Shown one piece after another: positions 41,392-49,729 of a stretch of DNA of 64,000 bases. Source of the DNA: Azoarcus olearius (GTDB lineage: Bacteria > Pseudomonadota > Gammaproteobacteria > Burkholderiales > Rhodocyclaceae). The stretch is from assembly GCF_001682385.1 (NCBI RefSeq), contig NZ_CP016210.1:2108001-2172000 (forward strand), read 5' to 3'. The notes beneath the pieces are model-generated. The model saw only the letters and a program-made list of their open reading frames with translations, had not been told where the DNA came from and did no database searches. The translations under genes were made by a program, and so were the position numbers. The stretch's first letter is position 1. Every line of letters begins with the position of its first letter.

Positions 41392-41743
41392 GCATCAACG
41401 CTATTCGGGATTGATCGGATCACATCAATCACCTGCCTGCTGCAGACCAAATCCGGCAGGGCAGCAATCATAGGATGGACCCGGCAGGGCCGGCTTGAGC
41501 CGTTTGGCTGGCCCCGGAGGGGACGGGCAAAGGGTGATTTAGCCGGGGCTGGTCCGGTCGCTTTTCCGGGCCAGCATCCAGCCCGTTCCCTCTGTTCGAT
41601 CACTTTCCCGGCGACTTGGCCGAATGGTGTAGATGGTCCAGTTCCTTTCATCTTTTCACGGCCAGCGGCCGCTTTGTGACGGTCATCACACGGCGCCTTT
41701 CTCCGCACTCCATAGAATCCATCTCTTTGTTCCGGGGTATGCA
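41392..41743. other. Phage intergenic region, candidate origin/packaging signal
   Basis: 352 bp without a credible gene. Contains strong hairpin potential (GACCCGGCAGGGCCGGCTTGAG; GGCTGGCCCCGG; GGGCCAGCATCC) consistent with the plus-strand origin and packaging signal that filamentous phages keep in such gaps. Assignment is by position only. Confidence 0.45.
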
Positions 41744-42034
41744 ATGGAGATGCTTCTTATTTTTTTGGTGATCGCAGCCGGTGTGGGTCTGCTCCATTTC
41801 TTCACCCGTAATCGCACGCCGAAGCCCGGTCCTTGGGACATCCCAAAGGGTTTCAAGCCCGCTTCATCTTCTACGCCTTGTCGCGAACCCGATGAACTCG
41901 ACCGCGCTTGTTACCACGACGCACCTTTGGTTTCCCGGCTTGTAGCTTTTGAGCGGGAGCGCGCCCCGAGCATTTCGGAGCCCGAGGCCCGCCGCCGTGC
42001 GCTTGAACGTCTCTACCGTGACAGGGCTTCGTGA
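41744..42034 (+). CDS. Small membrane-anchored prophage protein
   Basis: 96 residues: an N-terminal membrane helix (MEMLLIFLVIAAGVGLLHFF) followed by a charged cytoplasmic part (RLVAFERERAPSISEPEARRRALERLYRD). Family not known. Accessory gene between the phage origin region and the right junction. Confidence 0.55.
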   Translation: MEMLLIFLVIAAGVGLLHFFTRNRTPKPGPWDIPKGFKPASSSTPCREPDELDRACYHDAPLVSRLVAFERERAPSISEPEARRRALERLYRDRAS

Positions 42035-42255
42035 TGCCTGAATGGTCTGTCAATCTGCGTCATCTGTACTGGCGGTTGCGGATGACGCGCCCGGCATCTC
42101 GGCCAACTGCTTCCACCTGGTATCGTCGGATCAGAAAAGAAAAAGCCCGCCTGAGAGCGGCGGGCGTTGATCCGTTCGACCTTCACGCGGTTTGCAGGTA
42201 TCTGCGCAATCCTAAGCTGGGGTCGTTGCCACCGCGATTGCGACGTGCCTCCTGA
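42034..42255 (+). CDS. Small basic prophage protein
   Basis: 73 residues, strongly basic (WYRRIRKEKARLRAAGV, YLRNPKLGSLPPRLRR). ATG overlaps the previous stop. Possibly DNA-binding; not recognised. Its 3' end lies 19 bp from the right junction, where the antisense frame would form the natural tail of the phage regulator. Confidence 0.5.
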   Translation: MPEWSVNLRHLYWRLRMTRPASRPTASTWYRRIRKEKARLRAAGVDPFDLHAVCRYLRNPKLGSLPPRLRRAS

Positions 42256-42273
42256 ACCACTCGCGCGCACGTC

Positions 42274-42303
42274 GAAGTTTACATAATACAAATTATGGCA
42301 GTA
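42274..42303. repeat. attR and reconstituted chromosomal dif site
   Basis: Repeats GAAGTTTACATAATACAAA of attL (42274-42292) and continues into TTATGGCAGTA. Read as XerD arm AGTTTACATAA, 6-bp centre TACAAA, XerC arm TTATGGCAGTA (42276-42303), it aligns without gaps to the 28-bp E. coli dif reverse complement, with most XerD-arm bases and the TTATG of the XerC arm matching. Confidence 0.82.
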
Positions 42304-42377
42304 TCGGGTTTTGATCAGCAAATCGCGAAATGTCCCGGAACGGCTATCCTTGCCCGTCTTCAACCATTCCCACCCCG

Positions 42378-43040
42378 ATGTCGAATCCGGTCTATCTCCC
42401 TCCGCCTGAGCATCCCCTTCAGTATTTGCACATCGATCCGCACTTCGTGGTCGTAAGCAAGCCGTCCGGTTTGCTGTCCGTGCCGGGGCGTGGCGCAGAG
42501 AAACAGGATTGTCTGTGGCGTCGCGTCGTCCACGACTTTCCCGATGCGCTGATCGTGCATCGGCTGGATATGGAGACGTCCGGGCTGATGGTGCTCGCGC
42601 GAGACGCGGATACGCACCGGCGCTTGAGCGGTTTGTTTCAGGATCGGTTGGTGGAAAAGCGTTACGTCGCGATGATCGACGGCTTGCCGACGTCCGACAG
42701 CGGGCAGATTGACCTGCCACTGCTCACCGATTGGCCCAACCGGCCCCGGCAAAAGATTGACTTCGACGCTGGAAAACCGTCGCTAACGCGTTTTGAGGTG
42801 ATTGCGCGGTACGGGGATCGCGGGGTGTCGCGCATCGCGCTGATGCCGGAGACCGGACGTTCGCATCAACTGCGCGTCCACATGCTCGCCCTGGGCCACC
42901 CCATCCTGGGAGATGCGCTCTACGCGCCGCCCTCAGCGCAGGCCCAGGCGGAACGCTTGCTGCTGCATGCCGAATTCCTGGCGTTTGGGCATCCTCACTC
43001 GGGCGAACGCGTGGCGTGCGAATGTCCAGCCCCGTTCTAG
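42378..43040 (+). CDS. rluA: RluA-family pseudouridine synthase
   Basis: 220 residues from the ATG at 42378. Catalytic Asp is in HRLDMETSGLMVLARD (about residues 58-73), with KPSGLLSVPG upstream and GRSHQLRVHMLALGHPILGD downstream, all RluA-type. Such enzymes modify 23S rRNA U746 and tRNA U32. Chromosomal gene next to dif; the specific target is inferred from family. Confidence 0.9.
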   Translation: MSNPVYLPPPEHPLQYLHIDPHFVVVSKPSGLLSVPGRGAEKQDCLWRRVVHDFPDALIVHRLDMETSGLMVLARDADTHRRLSGLFQDRLVEKRYVAMIDGLPTSDSGQIDLPLLTDWPNRPRQKIDFDAGKPSLTRFEVIARYGDRGVSRIALMPETGRSHQLRVHMLALGHPILGDALYAPPSAQAQAERLLLHAEFLAFGHPHSGERVACECPAPF

Positions 43041-43123
43041 TCGGTCAAGGCGCGCCGTGCGACAGCCGTTTGATGTCTTCCACGGCTATAATCACGCGCT
43101 CGGCGCGCGGCGCGCGTCGAACC

Positions 43124-43208
43124 GCGAGGGTGGCGGAATTGGTAGACGCACTGGATTTAGGTTCCAGCGCCGCAAGGCGTGAGAGTTCGAGTCTCTTCCC
43201 TCGCACCA
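43124..43208 (+). tRNA. tRNA-Leu (UAG anticodon)
   Basis: 85 nt including an encoded CCA. Acceptor stem GCGAGGG / CCCTCGC, anticodon stem CTGGA-TTTAGGT-TCCAG with anticodon TAG, a long class II variable arm (CGCCGCAAGGCGT) and T-loop GTTCGAGTC. The variable arm and discriminator A are typical of Leu. Its 3' end is the attachment site of the island that follows. Confidence 0.95.
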
Positions 43209-43215
43209 CTGGCTT
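43192..43215. repeat. Island attL: tRNA-Leu 3' end
   Basis: 24 bp (from TCTCTTCCCTCGCACCA to ...CTGGCTT) identical to 47278-47301. It overlaps the tRNA 3' end, so insertion keeps the tRNA intact. Confidence 0.88.
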
Positions 43216-43327
43216 TCAGCCGGTTATCCACACTCGCCCGCGCTCTACAATTCTCAGCTTGCTCTACAAAATTCAGAGCGCCCGTTGGGCACAACACCCC
43301 TAGCCTGCCTACACCGACTGCGCTAAC

Positions 43328-43343
43328 CTGTAATTTTATACAG
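43328..43343. promoter_or_regulatory. LexA-type box (CTGT-N8-ACAG)
   Basis: CTGTAATTTTATACAG has the exact CTGT-N8-ACAG form with an A/T-rich centre, as for beta- and gammaproteobacterial LexA. It lies 13 bp before the ATG at 43356, just inside the left end of the island. Confidence 0.6.
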
Positions 43344-43355
43344 TAATGCGCGGGT

Positions 43356-43826
43356 ATGAAGGTCCGTCTGGTCCGCCTGAACATCGACGGCGTTCGTCGC
43401 TCACGCGACGAGTGCCGCTCGGACCCCGGGGTGTTCGGAACCTTGATCATTGACGGCTGGGTCGTGGGGAATGCCGAGCACCAACCGCTGAAGACGGCGA
43501 AGCTCTGGCACTGGTATCCGCGCGGTGGCGGACGATCACGCCGGCCGCAACGTCGGACGCTTGTTCAATCGCCTCCTGAATCAGCGCCGCCGGTTTCTGC
43601 GGTGATTCGTGCGCTGATGCGCGACCCGCTCTTGAACGTCGATTGCAGCAATCTTCGACTTGGCCCGCTGGCGGATCGCCTCACCGAGGTTCCGTTACCA
43701 TGCACCAGGCGTAGCGGCGGCGAAAGCGCGCGTCCGCGGTGTGCGGGATCGGACCGGCGAACCAGCGGGATCGGCGGACGGCGAAGAAGTCGCGCGACCG
43801 CGCGAACCACAACCATATCGCCATAA
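43356..43826 (+). CDS. Possible small island protein (SOS-linked position)
   Basis: 156 residues in all, but only the first 55 or so look protein-like (MKVRLVRLNIDG, VFGTLIIDGWVVGNAEHQPL); the rest is Arg/Pro-rich and overlaps the minus-strand frame at 43681. The beginning recalls the GxFGxL pattern of small phage DUF5675-type proteins. Probably a remnant. No firm function. Confidence 0.35.
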   Translation: MKVRLVRLNIDGVRRSRDECRSDPGVFGTLIIDGWVVGNAEHQPLKTAKLWHWYPRGGGRSRRPQRRTLVQSPPESAPPVSAVIRALMRDPLLNVDCSNLRLGPLADRLTEVPLPCTRRSGGESARPRCAGSDRRTSGIGGRRRSRATARTTTISP

Positions 43827-43920
43827 GGATGCAGTTGAGCACCCGGTCTCGTACCAACCGCGCCGGCACGGTGATGCCCCAGTTCAAGCGCCGGGCGAAC
43901 TCCCCGCCCCACCACGACAC
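43681..43920 (-). CDS. Small phage-like protein with one membrane segment
   Basis: 79 residues from a GTG at 43920 (WWGGEFARRLNWGITVPA, then RVLNCILMAIWLWFARS and a basic end RFRRRYAWCMVTEPR). One likely membrane helix. No family recognised; start codon uncertain because the frame stays open further upstream. It follows the small Cys protein on the same strand. Confidence 0.4.
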   Translation of the reverse strand: MSWWGGEFARRLNWGITVPARLVRDRVLNCILMAIWLWFARSRDFFAVRRSRWFAGPIPHTADARFRRRYAWCMVTEPR

Positions 43921-43952
43921 CGGAACAGCCGGAAAGGCGCTAAGCAGCCGTC

Positions 43953-44132
43953 CTAATCGGACATCGGCGTAGGCGGGTTGCGACGGCACTCGCCTCCATC
44001 CTGGTCGTCCCGGCTGAAGAAGCGGCAACCGCCGCAGTTGTCGTCGTCGGCTTCGATCATGGCAATGCCCTTCGTCGAGTCGGGATCCGGCTGCGGGATG
44101 AACTCGCCTCTCGGCGCTGTCGGGCCTCTCAT
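43953..44132 (-). CDS. Small Cys-rich phage protein
   Basis: 59 residues (35 if the ATG at 44060 is used). Contains CGGCRFFSRDDQDGGECRRNPP, a CxxC...C pattern seen in many small prophage proteins of unknown role, probably zinc-binding. Part of the minus-strand phage remnant. From 44133 to 44415 I see only a weak hairpin (AACGCCCG at 44208 with CGGGCGTT at 44232). Confidence 0.5.
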   Translation of the reverse strand: MRGPTAPRGEFIPQPDPDSTKGIAMIEADDDNCGGCRFFSRDDQDGGECRRNPPTPMSD

Positions 44133-44415
44133 CCCAACCGGACGGAATCACCTCCTCTCAGGGTGACGCATCCGAGGGCGCCGCGGCGAAGCGGGCACCG
44201 AAAAGCAAACGCCCGCCTGGGCGAACCATGACGGGCGTTGCGAAAACTGAGGGCGAGCGAAGCCACCGAAAATCCGGGCGAATGATCCTCGCCGGAGGGT
44301 GCAGATTGTTGTTATTCGATGGCCGGTCGTCTTAAAGAGAGGTCGCCTAAGCGGACAGATGAATCCTACAATACCGGCGTTATGCCTTTTGCCTAATGGA
44401 TCAGTTGCCGGTAAA

Positions 44416-45621
44416 TCATGAGCCCGGGACAGGCGGCGGCAATGCTTTCAGGGGGATGGGCAGATTGAACAGCCCTGGCGGCTGCAGGGGGGTGCCCCCT
44501 TGGACCTGCCTGTTACGCACCCCAAGCGCTGGCCCTGCTCCGCCAGCTTGAGCGGCCGCTGCCGTCACGCCGGCAGTGCCCCCGACGACGCTTAGCCATG
44601 ATTCTCTTTCGGCGTCGGAGAGCCCGCCGGCGTTCAGCTTTGTCAGTGCAAGAGCGAATAGCTGGTCATATCGACGATCATGGTCTCTAGTCCGCTGGAA
44701 ATGATAGTTGCAGGCAGCGAAGACCTCTGCGCTACCGTCCCCCGGTTTTCCCCAGCGATTGTAGAACTCAAGGCACATCGCCCCCATATCGTCGACATTC
44801 AATATCGAGAGCACGATTCCTTCTACCGCGCTTGAAACGGCTACTCCAGGGTCGCCTTGCGCCCCTCCTGTCGTCTGGTAAAGCGCTCCTGCCGCGCTGC
44901 CACCCAACATCACCCCCCTTGCTTCACGAATCGCTGCTTCGAGGAGCCCCTTGTCCGCTTCCAGACGCTTTAGCTTTCCCTCGCGCAGATCCTTTTCGGC
45001 CGCGGTTTCCCCAGATGGCGCGGCGGAGAGTCCAGCAATGTCCGTTTCAACTCTGCCCAGTTCTGCGCGGTACGCCTCAATCGACTTAGATAGGGACAGC
45101 TTTGCTTCCGTCGAGATCACTGCACCCGGGGAGCGGATCGTTCCCGTAAGCTGCTCGATTGCCATGATCGCTACCATGTAGCGCTGATGCCGACGGCTAT
45201 GAAGTTCAAACTGGCCCTTGGAGATTGCTCCGTTCAGGTACGCCTCGCACAAGCGATACATTTGGTCCCGCATCGCCTGGATACTCTGAGTTCGCAGTCC
45301 GATAAAGGCGGCACCCTCCTGGGTTGCAATTCCAAGCCCCCCGCCACTTCCAGTTGGTGACTGTCCTTCTGCTGCAATCTCGACCGCGGCTGCGGACATG
45401 GCGTCCGGGCTGGGCTCAGCACATATCACGGTAGCGCCATTCCCGTCGTCAGCGTGCCCGTTACCACTTCGTTTTCCCTGAATGATGGCGCGCTGCTTCA
45501 CATCCACCATTACCCCCGAGTTGTCTCTGAAATCCATGGAACGATAGGCGGTATTCCATTGCGCGCACCCGCTAGACCCCACGGCAACCGCTAATGCAGC
45601 ACCCAAAGCAAGCACCTTCAT
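44416..45621 (-). CDS. Island lipoprotein
   Basis: 401 residues. Lipoprotein signal MKVLALGAALAVAVGSSGC with Cys19 as the lipidated residue, then a long helical region (about 110-240, KLSLSKSIEAYRAELGRVETDI and KDLREGKLKRLEADKGLLEAAI, coiled-coil-like), a region with Cys pairs, and a Gly/Pro-rich tail. No family recognised. GGAGG precedes the ATG. Cargo gene of the tRNA-Leu island; might be a lysogenic conversion factor. Confidence 0.65.
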   Translation of the reverse strand: MKVLALGAALAVAVGSSGCAQWNTAYRSMDFRDNSGVMVDVKQRAIIQGKRSGNGHADDGNGATVICAEPSPDAMSAAAVEIAAEGQSPTGSGGGLGIATQEGAAFIGLRTQSIQAMRDQMYRLCEAYLNGAISKGQFELHSRRHQRYMVAIMAIEQLTGTIRSPGAVISTEAKLSLSKSIEAYRAELGRVETDIAGLSAAPSGETAAEKDLREGKLKRLEADKGLLEAAIREARGVMLGGSAAGALYQTTGGAQGDPGVAVSSAVEGIVLSILNVDDMGAMCLEFYNRWGKPGDGSAEVFAACNYHFQRTRDHDRRYDQLFALALTKLNAGGLSDAERESWLSVVGGTAGVTAAAAQAGGAGPALGVRNRQVQGGTPLQPPGLFNLPIPLKALPPPVPGS

Positions 45622-45730
45622 GACATCCTCCCTCTGTGGTTATGGCCTTGTATTTGAGGTATTAGACGGGCAGCCCCTTTGCTTCAAGAACTATTTTCCG
45701 GGTGGCATAACCGACAGGAATTTCCTCTTT

Positions 45731-46228
45731 CTACTCCACCTCCGCCCTCACCCGCATCTTCCGGCGCACCCGCTGCCCGACCGTCTGCCGGCGCTGCTCC
45801 ATCAGGTACAGCACCTCCCGGATCTCGCGCTGGTTCTTGACCGGCAGCGGAGCGCGCCCTGTGCCGCCGCACTTGTCGCACGGGCGCACGCGCTCCGCCT
45901 TCCCGACCTGGTCGCGGTCGAGTCCGAGCATCCCTCTCCCCTTGCAGCACCCGCACGCCGGCTTGAGGTAGTGCCGCAGCGCGCCCTCGGCGATGCGACG
46001 CACCTTGATCGGGGTGAGCACCCACGCGCGGCGCTGGCCGATGTGGCGGACCAACTCGACCGTTGCCTTGAATGCCTCGTAGGCCGCCCCCGCACCTTGG
46101 CGGTTATGCGTGCCGGCCATCCCGAGCGCGCCCACGTAGTCCACGTCGCATGCCCGCGGCTTGTGGGAAAGGTCGTCGGGGGTCATGGCGGCCGAGAGGC
46201 GTTCGAGGGCCGACTTGTCACTGTGCAT
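45731..46228 (-). CDS. Phage antitermination protein Q-like, Cys-rich
   Basis: 165 residues with a paired zinc motif CGCCKGRG (about 93-100) and CDKCGGTGR (about 117-125) of the CxxCxGxG kind, followed by a basic helix-rich end. This pattern occurs in lambdoid Q-type antiterminators and related late regulators. Overlaps the resolvase fragment by 11 bp, in the order resolvase then Q as in lambdoid phages. Confidence 0.55.
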   Translation of the reverse strand: MHSDKSALERLSAAMTPDDLSHKPRACDVDYVGALGMAGTHNRQGAGAAYEAFKATVELVRHIGQRRAWVLTPIKVRRIAEGALRHYLKPACGCCKGRGMLGLDRDQVGKAERVRPCDKCGGTGRAPLPVKNQREIREVLYLMEQRRQTVGQRVRRKMRVRAEVE

Positions 46229-46532
46229 GCCGGATTCCTGCTCCGTGCCGTGCGATGAATACTGCGTCGGCCAGCGCTTGGCCTTTCCCCTTCAGATCGA
46301 ACCTGCGCTCGCCCGGGTAAATCTGCGCCGCCCGGGTGTGCGCCGCGTCCTTGCCCTTGCCCACCAGCCCTTGGGACTTCTTCCAGGCCGCCGGCGGCAC
46401 CAGCGTGATCGGGATCTGCAGCGCCGCGGCGACGCCTTCGACGATCCCGGCCGAGTTACCGAACCTGGCCGACTTGCCGCAGGCCTGCGTGGTACGGACG
46501 TAGGTGTCCCGCCCGACGAGATGGGTTTGCAT
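46218..46532 (-). pseudogene. RuvC-like Holliday-junction resolvase, N-terminally truncated
   Basis: 104 residues from the ATG at 46532. ARFGNSAGIVEGVAAALQI, LVPPAAWKKSQGL, KDAAHTRAAQIYP and QALADAVFIARHG match the C-terminal two-thirds of phage RuvC-type resolvases, including the closing acidic residue in ADAV. The N-terminal strand with the first catalytic Asp is missing; sequence to the right belongs to the integrase on the other strand, so a deletion has joined the two. Confidence 0.6.
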
Positions 46533-46544
46533 GTTCGTTCCAGT

Positions 46545-47277
46545 GTGGTGACGCTCGACGATATCGCCTATGCCCTCCCCAACCTGATCAAGTTCTTCAG
46601 CGCGCCGGCCGCCGCTCCGCTGGACCAGGTCGAGCCCGTGCACATAACGCAATACTTGGCGTGGCGTTTAAAGACGACGAGAGCCGCGAAGGCCGAAGCG
46701 AACGAGAAGCGGATCAAGGAGGGGAGGAAGCCGCTGGCCGTTCCGCACAATGCCGGGGCGGTGCGCGCGAATCGCAAGGTTGCGGGGCTATCCGCCGGGT
46801 GGAACTGGGGGCGTTCTAACGGCCTCACGCGCGCCATGAATCCGTGCGCCGGGGTGAAGCGGAACAAGGAGTCCGGCCGGGACATCTACGTGGAAGATGA
46901 CGAGATGCGGCTGCTCATCGAGCACGCCGGCGCGCCGATGCAAGAGGGGATCGAACTCGCCCATCTCGTCGGCCAGCGGCCTTGCGATCTGCGCGCGTTC
47001 AGGGAAACCGACGTGTGCGACAACCGTCTCCACGTCACGCAGCAGAAGACGGCTGTCAAACGCCGAATCGAGGTCGTTGGTGCGCTTTCCGACCTCCTGG
47101 ACCGAATTCGACAGAGGAAGAGCTCCATGCCGGGCTTGCGCAGCCTCTCATTGCTGGTCCCGGAAACCGGTCACCCCCTGACCAAGTCCGCCATGCGGAT
47201 GCGGTTGGAGAAGGCGGGCGAGGCCGCCGCTCGTGCTGCGCCAACGGAAGAGGCGGCGCAGCGCATCAGGTCGATTC
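46545..47277 (+). pseudogene. Tyrosine-recombinase (phage integrase) remnant
   Basis: About 245 residues of a phage integrase. Core-binding part (ITQYLAWRL, VRANRKVAGLSAGWNWGRSNG, NPCAGVKRNKESGRDIYV) and the first half of the catalytic domain (LVGQRPCDLRAF with the first Arg; QQKTAVKRRI with the catalytic Lys). The N-terminus is lost, and the HxxR, second box and nucleophilic Tyr are missing because the frame runs into the right repeat at 47278. Inactive. Confidence 0.75.
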
Positions 47278-47301
47278 TCTCTTCCCTCGCACCACTGGCT
47301 T
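47278..47301. repeat. Island attR
   Basis: 24-bp copy of the tRNA-Leu 3' end, identical to 43192-43215. It marks the return to chromosomal sequence before the rhamnose genes. Confidence 0.88.
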
Positions 47302-47397
47302 CATTGCGTCTTCGTCACGGCGCGTCTATCTCTCGTGCCGGAATTGCAGGTAGCGGCGGCTGCGAGGGCATGGTCGCCGCTACTGGCGGCTTCCTGA

Positions 47398-47942
47398 TCA
47401 GGGAAAACACTCTGCTTCGGCCAGAAGCTTGCTCGATTGATCCTTCGCTGACAGCAGCGGCGGTTCCGAGATCGGCCACTCGATGCCCAGCGCAGGGTCG
47501 TTCCACAGGACGCAACGTTCTGCTTCCGGGGCATAGTAATCGGTGGTCTTGTAGAGAAAGTCCGCGGTATCGCTCAGCACGACGAATCCGTGCCCGAATC
47601 CGGGTGGAACCCATAATTGCCGTTGATTTTCGTCGCTCAGTTCCGCGCCGATCCACTTGCCAAACGTCGGCGAACTCCGACGCAGGTCCACGGCCACATC
47701 AAACACCCTGCCCCGGGCGACGCGGACGAGTTTTCCCTGGGGTTGGCGGATCTGGTAATGGATTCCACGCAGCACGCCACGGCTGGAGCGGGAGTGGTTG
47801 TCCTGGACGAAGGTCAGCGAGAGGCCGGTGAGCGTCTCGAACCGGTTGGCGTTGAAGCTTTCAAGGAAAAAGCCGCGGCTGTCGCCAAACACTTGAGGTT
47901 CGAGCAGCAGCACCTCGGGAATCGCGGTGGGAATCACGCGCA

Positions 47943-47943
<1 letters not shown>
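47398..47943 (-). CDS. rfbC: dTDP-4-dehydrorhamnose 3,5-epimerase
   Basis: 181-residue cupin-fold epimerase. FGDSRGFFLESF, the catalytic His in LRGIHYQ (about residue 62) and the Tyr in YKTTDYY are typical. Third step of dTDP-L-rhamnose synthesis. Start overlaps the rfbA stop by one base. Confidence 0.95.
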
Positions 47944-48827
<884 letters not shown>

Positions 48828-48838
48828 TTGAGTGGTCC

Positions 48839-49729
48839 TTAAAGGGTTTCCTGAAGCATGCGGTCGACCCCGCTGCGCCAGTCAGGCAGGTTGAGGGCGA
48901 ACGTCGTGCGCAGCAACGCAGTGTCGAGCCGGGAGTTGGCCGGCCGGCGGGCGGGGGTTGGGTAGTCTGCGCTTGCGAGCGGTTCGATGAGGCCGACCTT
49001 CAGCGGGTGTCCCAACCGGCGCGCCGTGTCGATGACGTGGCAGGCGTAGCCATGCCAACTGGTCTCGCCCGCCGCGGCGAGGTGATACGTGCCGGAAAGG
49101 TCGTTGGCGGACGGGATGCAGGCGCGGATCGTGTGGGCGGTCACATCGGCGATGAGATCGGCACCCGTGGGCGCGCCGATCTGGTCCGCGACCACCTTCA
49201 AGGTGTCCCGTTCGGCCGCAAGCCGCAGCATCGTCTTGGCGAAGTTGCCGCCGCGGGCCGCATACACCCAGGACGTGCGGAAAATGAGGTGGCGGCAGCC
49301 CGAGGCGCGAATCGCCGTTTCGCCCGCCAGCTTGGTGGTGCCGTAGACCGACAAGGGGGCGACCGGCGCATCTTCGCGCCAGGGGGTGCTGCCGCTGCCA
49401 TCGAAGACGTAATCGGTGGAGTAATGAACCAGCAGCGCGCCGAGTTGCGTCGCCTGGCGCGCGAGTTCCGCGACGGCATCCGCATTGATCCGCTGCGCGA
49501 GCGCGGCGTCCGACTCGGCCTTGTCCACCGCGGTGTATGCCGCCGCGTTAACGATGACCTGCGGCGCTACTGCGCGCACCGTGTCGCCCAGTTCTTCGGG
49601 GCGGGAAAGGTCGCCACACAAACCGTCGCTACCGTGCCGGTCCAACGCCAGAACTTCGCCCAAGGGCGCCAGCGCGCGCTGCAGTTCCCATCCAACCTGC
49701 CCGTTCTTGCCCAACAGCAGGATCTTCAT
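48839..49729 (-). CDS. rfbD: dTDP-4-dehydrorhamnose reductase
   Basis: 296-residue SDR-type reductase giving dTDP-L-rhamnose. [10 protein letters not shown] at the N-terminus, DYVFDGSG, and YGTTKLAGE with the catalytic Tyr/Lys. The start at 49729 ([10 protein letters not shown]) is used because upstream in-frame codons overlap rfbB. Overlaps rfbB by 4 bp. Confidence 0.95.
   Translation of the reverse strand: MKILLLGKNGQVGWELQRALAPLGEVLALDRHGSDGLCGDLSRPEELGDTVRAVAPQVIVNAAAYTAVDKAESDAALAQRINADAVAELARQATQLGALLVHYSTDYVFDGSGSTPWREDAPVAPLSVYGTTKLAGETAIRASGCRHLIFRTSWVYAARGGNFAKTMLRLAAERDTLKVVADQIGAPTGADLIADVTAHTIRACIPSANDLSGTYHLAAAGETSWHGYACHVIDTARRLGHPLKVGLIEPLASADYPTPARRPANSRLDTALLRTTFALNLPDWRSGVDRMLQETL

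Larger units (their letters stand above)
35506..42292 (+). mobile_element. Integrated filamentous prophage (Inoviridae-type)
   Basis: About 6.8 kb with the standard modules in order: repressor (divergent), small proteins, Rep, ssDNA-binding protein, major coat, small coat/minor proteins, adsorption protein pIII, pVI-like, Zot, then a non-coding region and two small genes. Flanked by 19-bp direct repeats that are part of a dif site; no phage integrase, so host XerC/XerD must have integrated it, as for CTX-phi and several Xanthomonas and Ralstonia phages. All structural genes look intact. Confidence 0.93.
43216..47301. mobile_element. Decayed phage-derived island at tRNA-Leu
   Basis: 4.1 kb between 24-bp direct repeats of the tRNA-Leu 3' end. 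Contents: LexA-type box and small open frame, small Cys-rich phage protein, lipoprotein, Q-like Cys-rich protein, truncated RuvC-like resolvase and a truncated tyrosine integrase pointing at the right repeat. Phage structural genes are absent; the remains suggest deletion after integration. Confidence 0.8.

Noticed and set aside
45659-45670. GGTATTAGACGG, similar to the LysR operator string
   Set aside because: The companion boxes at 22 and 10 bp spacing are missing, so I treat it as chance.
45731-46532. Active late-phage control region
   Set aside because: The resolvase is truncated and no holin, endolysin or structural genes follow, so no working late operon is left.
46161-47831. Single 556-residue integrase-like protein
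   Set aside because: Only about 46545-47277 resembles an integrase; the beginning is antisense to the resolvase and Q-like genes and the end is antisense to rfbC.
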